A stretch of DNA of 32,517 nucleotides from an uncultured Lachnospiraceae bacterium. GTDB lineage: Bacteria > Bacillota > Clostridia > Lachnospirales > Lachnospiraceae. Every line of letters begins with the position of its first letter. Position 1 is the stretch's first letter. Shown here in pieces: positions 1-8,048 of this stretch. The stretch covers positions 1-32,517 of the forward strand of contig CAMOYC010000009.1 of assembly GCA_946629665.1 (NCBI GenBank), written 5' to 3'. Below the pieces are notes generated by a model. The model was not told where the DNA came from, ran no database searches, and saw nothing but the letters and a program-made list of their open reading frames with translations. The position numbers and the translations under genes are program-made.

Positions 1-2
1 CC

Positions 3-56
3 ATCAAGAATGCCATCAACTGTAATTACAGGACAGCCTTGAAGGATGCGAAATAG
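3..56 (+). pseudogene. Possible 3' end of an unrecognised upstream coding region
   Basis: An open frame enters from the left edge, reads IKNAINCNYRTALKDAK and stops at 54-56. It does not resemble the SecY C-terminus expected upstream of adk in most Firmicutes. It may be the real end of an unknown gene or a chance frame; seventeen codons cannot decide. Confidence 0.2.
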
Positions 57-126
57 ACACGTATCCTATAAACCTGCGGCAAGGACAGTGGCAACAGCAG
101 TTAAGACCAGATGAACAGGCTCTCTT

Positions 127-175
127 GTGGATCGATCACTATTCATAAAGTGATTGATCCACGGAGGCCTTTTTT
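127..175 (+). terminator. Long perfect hairpin followed by a T tract
   Basis: Bases 127-140 and 149-162 are a 14-bp perfect inverted repeat with an 8-base loop. A run of six T (170-175) follows after seven bases. The stem is strong, but its distance from the T tract is longer than in a classic intrinsic terminator, so it may be a terminator for the gene to the left or a regulatory hairpin. Confidence 0.5.
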
Positions 176-310
176 ATTGCTATAGATTCGATCAAAAAAC
201 TGACCACTCGGCCGCAGAGAGCAGAAAGGGAGAAAACGGCCGAAAAACTGGGCATCTCATCAGAAGAGTTTCAGGAAAAGTTAAAGGATTATCTGGAAAA
301 CCGGGAATAA
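158..310 (+). pseudogene. Start-less remnant of a small helical protein gene
   Basis: The frame from 158 to the stop at 308-310 encodes about 50 codons ending in REKTAEKLGISSEEFQEKLK and a short helical tail. Its amphipathic, charge-rich character looks like real protein, unlike the overlapping frame 154-363 that does have an ATG. There is no ATG, GTG or TTG in frame. A GGAGG at 163-167 precedes an ATT at 176, so a rare ATT start cannot be excluded. Most likely it is the C-terminal relic of a gene broken by rearrangement between the upstream block and adk. The family is not recognised. Confidence 0.3.
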
Positions 311-379
311 GGAAAGTGAAAGTGGAGAAATCCTGTCTTACGACAGAAAAAAAGAATGAATAAGGTACAATTAAAGTTC

Positions 380-408
380 TTGTGTTTCTGCTTCCAAGAG
401 AGTAAAAT
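380..408 (+). promoter_or_regulatory. Candidate sigma-A promoter for adk
   Basis: TTGTGT at 380-385 and TAAAAT at 403-408 are separated by exactly 17 bases, about 60 bases before the adk start. This fits the apparent separation of adk from any upstream secY gene. The match to consensus is moderate. Confidence 0.4.
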
Positions 409-423
409 ATAAGTAACTATATT

Positions 424-439
424 CGGCCGGTACCGGCCG
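424..439. repeat. Perfect 16-base GC-rich palindrome in the adk leader
   Basis: Bases 424-439 read CGGCCGGTACCGGCCG and are identical to their own reverse complement. The element lies between the candidate promoter and the ribosome-binding site of adk (GGAGGT at 454-459). It has no T tract, so it is not a terminator. It could be an operator, a cruciform or mRNA hairpin, or a rearrangement scar. Confidence 0.5.
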
Positions 440-468
440 TCATATTACAGTACGGAGGTATTATAATT

Positions 469-1113
469 ATGAAGATCATTATGTTGGGTGCTCCTGGTGC
501 AGGAAAAGGCACACAGGCTAAGATGCTTTCCGAGAAGTATGACATTCCTCATATTTCAACGGGAGATATCTTCCGCGCGAATATCAAGAATAACACGGAA
601 CTGGGCAAGAAGGCGAAGTCTTACATGGATGCCGGCCAGCTGGTTCCGGATGAGCTGGTAGTTGATCTGGTTGTTGACCGGATCAAAGCGAAAGATTGCT
701 TCAAGGGATTCATTCTTGATGGTTTCCCGCGTACCATTCCTCAGGCCGAGGCTCTGGATTATGCTTTGAATAACCAGAATGAGAAGATTGACTATGCGAT
801 CAACGTGGATGTTCCGGATGAGGATATCATTGAGAGAATGTCCGGCAGAAGAGCCTGCGTAGGATGCGGGGCTACTTACCACCTGGTTTACAATCCTACT
901 AAGAAAGAGGGCATCTGTGATGTATGCGGCGAAAAGCTTATCCTGCGTGATGATGATAAGCCGGAGACCGTGAAGAAGAGACTGCAGGTTTATCATGAGC
1001 AGACCCAGCCTCTGATCGACCACTATGAGAAGAAGGGCGCTCTGCTGACCGTTGACGGAACCCAGGATATCAAGGTTGTGTTCGAGGATATCACAAAGGT
1101 TCTTGACAAGTAA
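469..1113 (+). CDS. adk: Adenylate kinase, zinc-lid type
   Basis: Adenylate kinase interconverts ATP plus AMP and two ADP in the cytoplasm. The 214-residue product has the P-loop [10 protein letters not shown] at residues 7-16, the NMP-binding region around residues 30-60 and FILDGFPRT at 81-89. The LID carries four cysteines (C130, C133, C150, C153) in two CxxC pairs, the zinc-binding form common in Gram-positive bacteria. Length is normal for the long-lid family. ATG 469 is preceded by GGAGGT at 454-459. In most Firmicutes adk sits between secY and map. Here neither neighbour is present: a candidate promoter lies upstream and a strong terminator directly follows, so adk looks like a single-gene unit. 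Confidence 0.97.
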   Translation: MKIIMLGAPGAGKGTQAKMLSEKYDIPHISTGDIFRANIKNNTELGKKAKSYMDAGQLVPDELVVDLVVDRIKAKDCFKGFILDGFPRTIPQAEALDYALNNQNEKIDYAINVDVPDEDIIERMSGRRACVGCGATYHLVYNPTKKEGICDVCGEKLILRDDDKPETVKKRLQVYHEQTQPLIDHYEKKGALLTVDGTQDIKVVFEDITKVLDK

Positions 1114-1148
1114 GTCGATTTTATGGCATTAATATTATTGTGATTAAG

Positions 1149-1173
1149 CAGGACTGCTACGCAGTCCTGTTTT
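1149..1173 (+). terminator. Intrinsic terminator after adk
   Basis: Nine-base-pair stem CAGGACTGC / GCAGTCCTG (1149-1157 with 1161-1169), three-base loop TAC and a TTTT run at 1170-1173. It separates adk from the KOW-protein gene. Confidence 0.85.
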
Positions 1174-1264
1174 CCTGTCTTAACAGATGTGAGGATGAGC
1201 CTTACCCTTCAGGAAGTTTTTATCGTATGATAATTGCATTTTTTACTTGTATCGGAGAGAATTT

Positions 1265-1549
1265 ATGTTAGAATATAAATTAGGCTATTTTGCAAGATCC
1301 CTGTGCGGCCACGATAAAAACAGATTATATATGATAGTGGATATAGACGGGGATATGATCGGATTAAGCGATGGGAGACTCCGTCCCTTAAGCCGTCCAA
1401 AGTACAAGAAGAGAAAACATATACAGCTGATCCGCTCCGAGAAGACTGCGGCTGAATTTGAGACGATAAAGAGATCGGGAGATCCGGATCAGGCTGTTCG
1501 TGCAGAAGTTTCTGCCAGAGAAAAACCCACAAGAGATCAGGAGGATTAA
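1265..1549 (+). CDS. KOW-domain RNA-binding protein
   Basis: A 94-residue protein beginning [20 protein letters not shown], the layout of the small KOW/L14e-like RNA-binding proteins encoded next to infA in many Clostridia. The KOW-like part (about residues 5-35) ends in [18 protein letters not shown] basic linker and a charged, probably disordered tail follow. The frame extends upstream to a TTG at 1247, but ATG 1265 is preferred because GGAGAG at 1254-1259 lies five bases before it. The stop at 1547-1549 is five bases before the infA start, so the two are co-transcribed. A TATGAT at 1226-1231 could be a -10 box, without a good -35. The family probably contacts ribosomal RNA; its exact role is not known. 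Confidence 0.85.
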   Translation: MLEYKLGYFARSLCGHDKNRLYMIVDIDGDMIGLSDGRLRPLSRPKYKKRKHIQLIRSEKTAAEFETIKRSGDPDQAVRAEVSAREKPTRDQED

Positions 1550-1554
1550 AAAGT

Positions 1555-1773
1555 ATGTCAAAGTCAGATGTTATCGAAGTAGAAGGTAAAGTTGTCGAGA
1601 AGCTCCCGAACGCCACCTTTAAGGTAGAACTTGAGAATGGCCATCAGGTGCTTGGACACATCAGCGGAAAGCTGCGCATGAACTTTATTAAGATCCTGCC
1701 GGGCGACCGTGTTACCATCGAGCTTTCACCCTATGATTTGACAAAAGGCAGAATTATCTGGAGAGATAAGTAA
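1555..1773 (+). CDS. infA: Translation initiation factor IF-1
   Basis: The 72-residue product matches IF-1 over its whole length: [19 protein letters not shown], the OB-fold core with [20 protein letters not shown], and the ending [13 protein letters not shown]-1 binds the A site of the 30S subunit during initiation. ATG 1555 follows AGGAGG at 1539-1544, which overlaps the end of the KOW gene, so the pair is translationally close. A terminator-like hairpin follows at 1812-1834, separating infA from the rpmJ promoter. Confidence 0.98.
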   Translation: MSKSDVIEVEGKVVEKLPNATFKVELENGHQVLGHISGKLRMNFIKILPGDRVTIELSPYDLTKGRIIWRDK

Positions 1774-1811
1774 GAACAGTCCGTGTGACTTGTAAAGATT
1801 CACGGGAAAAC

Positions 1812-1834
1812 AAAGGGCATACTGTGCCCTTTTT
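1812..1834 (+). terminator. Intrinsic terminator after infA
   Basis: Eight-base-pair stem AAAGGGCA / TGCCCTTT (1812-1819 with 1825-1832), loop TACTG, running into TTTTT at 1830-1834. A strong promoter follows within about 15 bases, so transcription is reset here. Confidence 0.75.
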
Positions 1835-1848
1835 GATGAATTTTTCTC

Positions 1849-1877
1849 TTGCTTTTGATTTTTCCGGATGGTATAAT
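1849..1877 (+). promoter_or_regulatory. Strong sigma-A promoter for rpmJ and the alpha-operon genes
   Basis: TTGCTT at 1849-1854, a 17-base spacer and a perfect TATAAT at 1872-1877, 34 bases before the rpmJ GTG. It probably drives rpmJ and part or all of rpsM-rpsK-rpsD-rpoA-rplQ. Confidence 0.8.
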
Positions 1878-1911
1878 AGATTCCGAGTGTTTTTGGAAAG
1901 GAGAGATTATC

Positions 1912-2025
1912 GTGAAGGTTAGAGCATCCGTAAAGCCGATTTGCGAGAAATGTAAGATCATTAAACGCAAGGGCGCTATCAGAATCATTTGCGAAAATCC
2001 AAAACATAAACAGAGACAGGGATAA
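1912..2025 (+). CDS. rpmJ: Ribosomal protein bL36
   Basis: A 37-codon gene with a GTG start: (M)[20 protein letters not shown] then [16 protein letters not shown]. The zinc-binding set C11, C14, C27 and H32 is intact, so this is the zinc-containing (C+) form of L36 of the large subunit. AAAGGAGA at 1897-1904 lies seven bases before GTG 1912. It is the expected neighbour between infA and rpsM. Being short and GTG-initiated, it is easily missed by ORF callers. Confidence 0.97.
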   Translation: MKVRASVKPICEKCKIIKRKGAIRIICENPKHKQRQG

Positions 2026-2301
2026 GTGATCTCTGATTTGTTTTATGATTGGTGTGATATCCTGTCGGCCATCCCGGATGGCCTATTATAATTAGCGGAC
2101 AAAAGGTGCCTGCGGATATCATCGATTATATTGCCTCCGTCATGGCAATAACTTTTTAAAAGCGGCTGAGGTGAGCGGATCTGGCTCACCGTATCATCAT
2201 GTAATTTTTGAGAAAACCAGTTCCGGTTTGAGACACGCTAGTCATTTCACCGTACTGCGGTAGCGATGGATTTTTCCGGAAAGTATTAATGGAGGTGCCA
2301 C
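2026..2301 (+). promoter_or_regulatory. Structured non-coding leader between rpmJ and rpsM
   Basis: No gene is seen in these 276 bases. Several hairpins can be drawn: GGCCAT/ATGGCC (2067-2072 with 2078-2083), ATTGCC/GGCAAT (2130-2135 with 2144-2149) followed by TTTTT at 2153-2157, GGTGAGC/GCTCACC (2170-2176 with 2184-2190), and AAACC/GGTTT (2214-2218 with 2225-2229). A TATAAT at 2087-2092 lacks a -35 box. The second hairpin could be a weak terminator. The rest may be a ribosomal-protein leader controlling rpsM, by analogy with other r-protein operons; the structure was not matched to a known Rfam family. Confidence 0.4.
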
Positions 2302-2670
2302 ATGGCTCGTATTTCAGGTGTTGATTTACCTAGAGACAAACGTGTAGAGATTGGGCTTACATACATCTACGGCATTGGCAGGACCAGTGCTTCCAAGATC
2401 GTTGAAGCTGCTAACGTGAATCCCGACACACGTGTTCGTGATCTGACTGACGATGAGGTTCGTCGTATCGCAGAGATCATTAATAATGATTACCAGGTAG
2501 AGGGTGATCTTCGTCGTGAGATCGCTATGAATATCAAGCGTCTGCAGGAGATCGGATGCTACAGAGGAATCCGTCACAGAAAAGGACTCCCTGTTCGCGG
2601 TCAGAAGACTAAGACGAATGCAAGAACACGTAAAGGACCCAGAAAGACAGTTGCTAATAAGAAGAAATAA
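2302..2670 (+). CDS. rpsM: Ribosomal protein uS13
   Basis: The 122-residue product has the S13 N-terminus [20 protein letters not shown], the helix-hairpin-helix region [11 protein letters not shown], and the C-terminal [19 protein letters not shown] and basic tail that contact 16S rRNA in the small-subunit head. Length is normal. ATG 2302 follows GGAGGT about ten bases upstream. Standard first member of the S13-S11-S4-alpha-L17 cluster. Confidence 0.98.
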   Translation: MARISGVDLPRDKRVEIGLTYIYGIGRTSASKIVEAANVNPDTRVRDLTDDEVRRIAEIINNDYQVEGDLRREIAMNIKRLQEIGCYRGIRHRKGLPVRGQKTKTNARTRKGPRKTVANKKK

Positions 2671-2723
2671 GTCTATTTCGTAAATATTTGATTTTAGATT
2701 GATCCTATAGGAGGGAATCATCA

Positions 2724-3119
2724 ATGGCAAAAAGAACCGGAAGAAAGGTGACTAAAAAGCGTGTGAAGAAGAATGTCCAGAACGGACAGGCACATATCCA
2801 GTCATCCTTTAATAATACAATCGTAACATTAACGGACTCTGAAGGAAATGCACTCTCCTGGGCAAGCGCAGGCGAGATGGGATTCAGAGGATCCAAGAAG
2901 TCCACACCTTATGCTGCACAGATGGCAGCAGAGACAGCAGCAAAGGCTGCCCTCGTTCATGGTTTGAAGACTGTTGAGGTAATGGTTAAGGGACCGGGCT
3001 CAGGTCGTGAAGCAGCAATCCGTGCACTTCAGGCATGCGGTCTTGAGGTAACAAGCATCAAGGATGTTACTCCTGTACCTCACAATGGTTGTCGCCCGCC
3101 GAAGAGAAGAAGAGTCTGA
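2724..3119 (+). CDS. rpsK: Ribosomal protein uS11
   Basis: The 131-residue product has a basic N-terminus, [38 protein letters not shown] and the C-terminal [18 protein letters not shown], all diagnostic of S11 on the 30S platform. ATG 2724 is preceded by AGGAGGG about ten bases upstream. It lies 53 bases after rpsM and 18 bases before rpsD. Confidence 0.98.
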   Translation: MAKRTGRKVTKKRVKKNVQNGQAHIQSSFNNTIVTLTDSEGNALSWASAGEMGFRGSKKSTPYAAQMAAETAAKAALVHGLKTVEVMVKGPGSGREAAIRALQACGLEVTSIKDVTPVPHNGCRPPKRRRV

Positions 3120-3137
3120 TAGAGGAGGTATGGAATA

Positions 3138-3731
3138 ATGGCAGTTGATAGAACTCCGATCCTGAAAAGATGCAGATCTTTAGAGTTAGATCCGATCTAT
3201 TTAGGTGTGAATAAAACATCCAAGAGACAGTCCAGGAACAACAGAAGAAAGGTCAGCGAGTACGGCCTTCAGCTTCGTGAAAAGCAGAAAGCTAAATTCA
3301 TCTATGGCGTTCTGGAGAAACCCTTCAGAAATTACTATGCCAAAGCTGAGCAGATGAAGGGCCTTACCGGCCAGAACCTTATGGTTCTCCTTGAGACCAG
3401 ACTGGACAACATCGTTTTCCGCATGGGATTCGCAAGAACCAGAAAAGAAGCAAGACAGATCGTCGGACATAAGCATGTGCTGGTGAACGGAAAGTGCGTG
3501 AACATTCCGTCCTACAGAGTGAATGCAGGCGATGTGATCGAGATCAAAGAGAACAAGAAATCCATGCAGAGATATAAAGATATTGCTGAGGTTACCGGAA
3601 GCACTTTAGTACCTGCATGGCTGAATGCGGACATCGAAGAGTTTAAGGGAACTGTAACAGAACTTCCTGCAAGAGAGATGATCGATGTTCCTGTTAACGA
3701 GACACTTATCGTCGAGTTATATTCTAAATAA
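3138..3731 (+). CDS. rpsD: Ribosomal protein uS4
   Basis: The 197-residue product carries the S4 N-terminal domain and the S4 RNA-binding domain (LETRLDNIVFRMGFARTRKE, then QIVGHKHVLVNGK) and ends VNETLIVELYSK. S4 is a primary 16S rRNA binder and often an autogenous repressor of its operon. The N-terminal region has no CxxC zinc set, so it is the zinc-independent form. ATG 3138 follows GAGGAGGT. Location in the alpha operon before rpoA is typical of Clostridia (it is elsewhere in Bacillus). Confidence 0.98.
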   Translation: MAVDRTPILKRCRSLELDPIYLGVNKTSKRQSRNNRRKVSEYGLQLREKQKAKFIYGVLEKPFRNYYAKAEQMKGLTGQNLMVLLETRLDNIVFRMGFARTRKEARQIVGHKHVLVNGKCVNIPSYRVNAGDVIEIKENKKSMQRYKDIAEVTGSTLVPAWLNADIEEFKGTVTELPAREMIDVPVNETLIVELYSK

Positions 3732-3744
3732 TGCGATCTGACGA

Positions 3745-3775
3745 TTGAATGCCCACATTTTACGCGGGCATTCAA
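3745..3775 (+). promoter_or_regulatory. Ten-base-pair hairpin between rpsD and rpoA
   Basis: TTGAATGCCC / GGGCATTCAA (3745-3754 with 3766-3775) around an 11-base loop. No T tract follows, so it is not a classic intrinsic terminator. It may tune read-through or RNA stability between S4 and the polymerase alpha subunit. Confidence 0.55.
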
Positions 3776-3843
3776 TTGTGGTCTATGGAAGCTGTTAGAT
3801 TTGGAAGTGATTTTCCGTTTTTTTCCTAAAGGAGGTCCGATTC

Positions 3844-4809
3844 TTGTTTGAATTCGAAAAGCCGAAAATTGAAATAGTAGAAGTTCCGGATACTGATAAA
3901 AGTAAATATGGTCGATTTGTGGTAGAACCCTTAGAGAGGGGATACGGCACAACTTTAGGTAATTCCTTAAGAAGAATCATGTTATCTTCCTTACCGGGAA
4001 CAGCTGTCAGCGCTGTGAAGATCAAAGGAGTCCTTCATGAGTTCACGTCCATTCCGGGCGTGAAAGAGGACGTTACTGAGATCGTTATGAATATCAAGGA
4101 GCTGGCAATTAAAAACAACAGCTCTTCAAACGAGCCGAAGAGAGCTTTCATCGACGTCAGCGGAGAACGTGTCGTTACGGGTGCTGACATCCAGGTTGAC
4201 AGTGATATCGAGATCATCAACCCGGATCAGGTGATCGCAACACTGAGCGGTGGCGCAGACTGCCATTTTGAGGCAGAGCTGACCATCACCAACGGCCGTG
4301 GATACGCAGGCGCTGACAAGAACAAGTCAGAGGACCAGTCCATCGACGTAATCGCAATCGATTCTATCTACACTCCGATCGAGAGAGTGAACCTGACAGT
4401 TGAGAATACCCGTGTTGGCCAGATCACTGATTTTGATAAGCTGACACTTGACGTATACACCAACGGAACACTGGCACCGGATGAGGCAGTCAGCCTCGCA
4501 GCCAAGGTTCTCAGTGAGCATCTGGCTCTCTTTGTTGATCTTTCCGAGCATGCCCAGAAGGCAGTCGTCATCGTGGATGCAGCTCCGGATCCTGTAGATA
4601 AAGTACTTGAGATGAACATTGATGAACTGGAATTATCTGTTCGTTCTTATAACTGTCTGAAGAGAGCCGGCATCAACACTGTTGAGGAGCTGACCAACAA
4701 GACAGAAGAAGATATGATGAAGGTTCGTAACCTTGGACGCAAGTCCTTAGAAGAAGTATTATCGAAATTACATGAATTAGGCCTTGAACTTCGTTCAAGC
4801 GAGGCTTAA
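3844..4809 (+). CDS. rpoA: RNA polymerase alpha subunit
   Basis: The 321-residue product has the alpha N-terminal dimerisation domain ([20 protein letters not shown]) and the C-terminal domain ([20 protein letters not shown], then LGRKSLEEV) that contacts UP elements and activators. Start is TTG 3844, chosen because a near-perfect AAAGGAGGT at 3828-3836 lies seven bases before it and the sequence (M)[14 protein letters not shown] is the normal alpha N-terminus; no ATG is suitable. The TTG start may limit expression relative to the ribosomal-protein neighbours. Followed by rplQ after 78 bases. Confidence 0.97.
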   Translation: MFEFEKPKIEIVEVPDTDKSKYGRFVVEPLERGYGTTLGNSLRRIMLSSLPGTAVSAVKIKGVLHEFTSIPGVKEDVTEIVMNIKELAIKNNSSSNEPKRAFIDVSGERVVTGADIQVDSDIEIINPDQVIATLSGGADCHFEAELTITNGRGYAGADKNKSEDQSIDVIAIDSIYTPIERVNLTVENTRVGQITDFDKLTLDVYTNGTLAPDEAVSLAAKVLSEHLALFVDLSEHAQKAVVIVDAAPDPVDKVLEMNIDELELSVRSYNCLKRAGINTVEELTNKTEEDMMKVRNLGRKSLEEVLSKLHELGLELRSSEA

Positions 4810-4887
4810 TTCCGTAATATATATGATGACCCGCCCAGGCTGAAGGTGAAGTAAGCACGGCGAAAAATGTAAAGGAGGTCCATTATC

Positions 4888-5424
4888 ATGGCAAAGTACA
4901 GAAAATTAGGAAGAACATCTGATCAGAGAAAAGCTCTCTTACGCAGCCAGGTAACTGCTCTGCTCTACCATGGAAAGATCCGTACCACAGAGGCAAAGGC
5001 AAAAGAGATCCGCAAGATCGCTGAAGGCCTTATTGCTCTTGGTGTAAAAGAGAGAGATAACTTTGAGGTTGTTAAGGTTCAGGCAAAGGTTGCCAGAAAA
5101 GACAAAGACGGCAAGCGCGTGAAAGAAGTAGTAGACGGCAAGAAGGTTACCGTATACGATACCATCGAAAAAGAGATCAAGAAAGATCTTCCGTCCAGAC
5201 TTCATGCAAGACGTCAGATGTTAAAGGTTTTATATCCTGTGACAGAAGTACCTGCAGAGGGTAAAGGCAGAAAAGCAGGAACCAAGAAGATTGACCTTGC
5301 TCAGAAGATCTTTGATGAGTACGCTCCGAAGTATGCAGGCCGCAACGGTGGTTATACAAGAATCGTTAAGATTGGCCAGCGTAAGGGCGATGCAGCTTTA
5401 GAAGTAATCATCGAGTTAGTTTAA
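4888..5424 (+). CDS. rplQ: Ribosomal protein bL17, enlarged
   Basis: N-terminal L17 features (MAKYRKLGRTSDQRKALLRS, ALLYHGKIRTTEAKAKEIRK) and C-terminal features (GGYTRIVKIGQRKGDAA, EVIIELV) are clear. The protein is 178 residues against about 115-130 in most bacteria. The extra length is a lysine-rich insertion at about residues 55-103 and a second at about 113-133. Such enlarged L17 proteins occur in Lachnospiraceae as far as I know, so it is probably lineage-specific rather than an error. ATG 4888 follows AAAGGAGGT. A strong terminator follows. Confidence 0.96.
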   Translation: MAKYRKLGRTSDQRKALLRSQVTALLYHGKIRTTEAKAKEIRKIAEGLIALGVKERDNFEVVKVQAKVARKDKDGKRVKEVVDGKKVTVYDTIEKEIKKDLPSRLHARRQMLKVLYPVTEVPAEGKGRKAGTKKIDLAQKIFDEYAPKYAGRNGGYTRIVKIGQRKGDAALEVIIELV

Positions 5425-5440
5425 TCATTGCTTATTTTCA

Positions 5441-5468
5441 GGGAGATTGTAGATACAATCTCCCTTTT
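5441..5468 (+). terminator. Intrinsic terminator after rplQ
   Basis: Perfect ten-base-pair stem GGGAGATTGT / ACAATCTCCC (5441-5450 with 5455-5464), loop AGAT and TTTT at 5465-5468. The ecfA ribosome-binding site begins only about 12 bases later, so it could also act as an attenuator for the transporter genes. Confidence 0.88.
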
Positions 5469-5491
5469 GCCATTTATCGGGAGGAACAGAT

Positions 5492-7195
5492 ATGGCCTGG
5501 ATCGATGTGAAGAATCTGATCTCCAAGTACAAAAGATATTCCGGAGAGACCGGACAGATGGAGGAAAACACGGCTCTTGCCGATGTGTCTCTTTCCATTG
5601 AGAGGGGGGATTTTGTCGGCATCCTGGGTCGTAACGGGTCAGGCAAATCAACCCTTGCCAGACATCTGGCTGCCTTGTTGCTGCCCGGCCAGGGCCAGGT
5701 CTGGGTCGGCGGCCTTACCAGCTCAGATCCGGAGTCGGTGGTGGCGATCCGGAAGATGGCCGGCCTGATCTTTCAGAATCCGGACAACCAGATCATTGGA
5801 AACCTGGTGGAGGAGGAAGTCGCTTTCGGTCCGGAGAATCTTGGCCTCCCGCCCGATGAGATTGACAGACGGATCACCCGGGTCCTGGAGACCACAGGAA
5901 TGCAGGCCTACCGCCTTGCCAGTCCGAATGCTCTTTCCGGAGGCCAGAAACAGAAGATTGCCATATCCGGCGTGCTGGCCATGGAACCGGAATGCATCAT
6001 CTTTGACGAGCCCACTGCCATGATCGATCCGGAAAGCAGGGATGAGCTGTTGAAAGCCGTCTATGAACTGAATAAAAAGAAAAAGATTACGATAATCTAT
6101 ATTACGCATTTTTTTGAAGAAGTGGAGAATGCAGATTACCTGTATCTTATGGATGGGGGAAAGGTTGCCGATATGGGAAACCCGCGGGAATTTACGGATT
6201 CTCCGCAGAGGCTGAAAGCCTTGGGGATTGGCCTGCCATTTAGCGCATTACTCAAGGAAGAATTCGGGGCGGAGGATACCGGAGAGCATTTTTTCGGAAT
6301 ATCCGGCCAGGAGCCCCGGGAGGAAGGCCTGCGTTTTCAGGATGTTTCTTTCCGCTACGCAGACCAGGAAGAAGCCGGATTTGCTTTGCTTCATGTGGAC
6401 CTGACGGTCCGGCCCGGAGAATTTACTGCGATCATCGGTCCGACCGGATCCGGCAAGTCCACCCTGATCAAACATATGAATGCCCTGCTGACTCCGACGG
6501 AAGGGAAGATTTTTTTCCGGGGCAAGGATGTATCCGAGGCAGGTTTTTCCAAAAAAGAGCTTCGCACCAGGGTGGGCTTGTGTTTCCAGATTCCTGATTA
6601 TCAGCTTTTTGAGGAAACGGTGATCGGGGACATTGCCTTTGGCCCCTCCAACATGGGGTTTCCCAAAGAGGAGTGCCTGGCAAAGGCCCGCCGGGCGATG
6701 GAGCTGATGGGCCTGCCGAAAGACCTGGAGGGTGTCTCCCCATTTTCTTTGTCGGGCGGACAGAAGCGCCGGGTGGCGATCGCTGGGATCCTGGCCATGG
6801 AGCCGGACTACCTGGTGCTGGATGAACCCGGAGCGGGAATGGACTGGGAAGGCCGGAAAGCCTTATATGAGACTCTACACACTTTGAATGAAGAAAATGG
6901 TATTACGATCCTTGTCGTTTCCCACAATATGAATGAAGTGGCAGAACATGCCCGTCGCCTGATCGTGATGCGGGAGGGGCAGATCTGTATGGACGGAACT
7001 CCCCGGGAGGTCTTTTCCCGGAGAGAGGAAATCAAGGCATGCGGCCTGAAACTGCCGGATGCGGCAGCCTGGTATCTGGAGCACCTGGATGAATTCCGTG
7101 AGCATGATTCTGTGGGAGAAGGACAGTATCTTCCGGTTACCGTTCGGGAACTTGCCCGGCTGCTGAAAGAATGCGGAGTGAAAGAGATAAGCTGA
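5492..7195 (+). CDS. ecfA: Fused ECF transporter ATPase EcfA1-EcfA2
   Basis: One 567-residue protein contains two complete ABC ATPase domains. Domain 1 has Walker A GRNGSGKST (residues 46-54), Q-loop FQNPDNQ, signature LSGGQ and Walker B IIFDEPTA. Domain 2, after a linker near residues 265-285, has GPTGSGKST, FQIPDYQLF, SLSGGQ and LVLDEPGA. The Q-loops and the EVAFGPENLG / DIAFGPSNMG segments are those of energy-coupling-factor (CbiO/EcfA) ATPases that power vitamin uptake with EcfT and exchangeable S components. Most Firmicutes encode EcfA1 and EcfA2 as two adjacent genes; here they are one chain with no stop or frameshift. It is followed by ecfT after 11 bases, the conserved order before truA. 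Confidence 0.93.
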   Translation: MAWIDVKNLISKYKRYSGETGQMEENTALADVSLSIERGDFVGILGRNGSGKSTLARHLAALLLPGQGQVWVGGLTSSDPESVVAIRKMAGLIFQNPDNQIIGNLVEEEVAFGPENLGLPPDEIDRRITRVLETTGMQAYRLASPNALSGGQKQKIAISGVLAMEPECIIFDEPTAMIDPESRDELLKAVYELNKKKKITIIYITHFFEEVENADYLYLMDGGKVADMGNPREFTDSPQRLKALGIGLPFSALLKEEFGAEDTGEHFFGISGQEPREEGLRFQDVSFRYADQEEAGFALLHVDLTVRPGEFTAIIGPTGSGKSTLIKHMNALLTPTEGKIFFRGKDVSEAGFSKKELRTRVGLCFQIPDYQLFEETVIGDIAFGPSNMGFPKEECLAKARRAMELMGLPKDLEGVSPFSLSGGQKRRVAIAGILAMEPDYLVLDEPGAGMDWEGRKALYETLHTLNEENGITILVVSHNMNEVAEHARRLIVMREGQICMDGTPREVFSRREEIKACGLKLPDAAAWYLEHLDEFREHDSVGEGQYLPVTVRELARLLKECGVKEIS

Positions 7196-7206
7196 GAGGG
7201 AAGAAA

Positions 7207-8019
7207 ATGTTTCGAAATGTGACGCTGGGACAATATTATAAAGAAGATTCCGTCATTCACAGACTGGATCCCCGGGTGAAACTTTTCGGGACTCTCATGT
7301 ATGTGATCACCTTATTTTTTCCGAAGAATCCTGCCGGCCTGGCGCTGGCAGCGGCTTTTCTTTCTCTGGTGATCGGCCTTTCCAAAGTGCCGGTCGGAAG
7401 GATGCTGCGGGGGCTGCGGCCGCTTTTCATCATCATCCTGCTTACGGCGGTGATGAACCTGTGTTTTACCGAGGGGCAGGTGCTGGCTTCTTTCGGGCCG
7501 GTTCACATCACGAGGGAAGGGTTGTACCTGTCAGCCTACCTGGTGGTCCGGATCATTTTCTTAGTGATGGGGTCCTCGGTCATGACTTACACCACCACGG
7601 CCAAAGAGCTGACAGACGGGATCGAGAAGGCTTTGGGCTTTCTCAAGGTCATCCGTCTGCCGGTCCATGAGTTTGCCATGATGATGTCCATCGCTCTCCG
7701 CTTTATTCCAATCCTTACGGAGGAGCTGAATAAGATCATGGAAGCCCAGATGGCCCGGGGAATTGACTTTGAAGAAGGAAATGTCCTGGAACGGGCCAGG
7801 AAACTGATTCCCATTCTGGTTCCGCTTTTTGTGGCTGCGATCCGGCGTGCAAACGACCTGGCTCTGGCCATGGAGGCCCGCTGTTATCACGGCGGGGAAG
7901 GGCGGACAAAACTCCATCCGCTGTCTTACCAAAAGAGGGATTACATGGCTTACGGTATCCTGATCCTGTATGCATTGACCATGCTGGGGCTGAGCTTACG
8001 GCTCCGCTTTACGATCTGA
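7207..8019 (+). CDS. ecfT: ECF transporter transmembrane subunit EcfT
   Basis: The 270-residue product begins MFRNVTLGQYYKEDSVIHRL, then the EcfT hallmark LDPRVKL. Several hydrophobic segments follow, and the coupling region contains AQMARGID, the Ala-Arg-Gly type motif that contacts the ATPases, and a second MEARCYHGG. EcfT couples ATP hydrolysis to the substrate-binding S component. The frame extends to ATG 7171 inside ecfA, but ATG 7207 is preferred: it has GAGAGGGA upstream and gives the family's usual N-terminus. Confidence 0.94.
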   Translation: MFRNVTLGQYYKEDSVIHRLDPRVKLFGTLMYVITLFFPKNPAGLALAAAFLSLVIGLSKVPVGRMLRGLRPLFIIILLTAVMNLCFTEGQVLASFGPVHITREGLYLSAYLVVRIIFLVMGSSVMTYTTTAKELTDGIEKALGFLKVIRLPVHEFAMMMSIALRFIPILTEELNKIMEAQMARGIDFEEGNVLERARKLIPILVPLFVAAIRRANDLALAMEARCYHGGEGRTKLHPLSYQKRDYMAYGILILYALTMLGLSLRLRFTI

Positions 8020-8048
8020 CCGACCGTGACGTCAAGGGAGATTACGAT

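Noticed and set aside
154..363. Open frame with ATG start upstream of adk
   Set aside because: Its sequence is low in hydrophobic residues and protein-unlike, its start lies within the hairpin, and the overlapping start-less frame 158-310 looks more like real protein.
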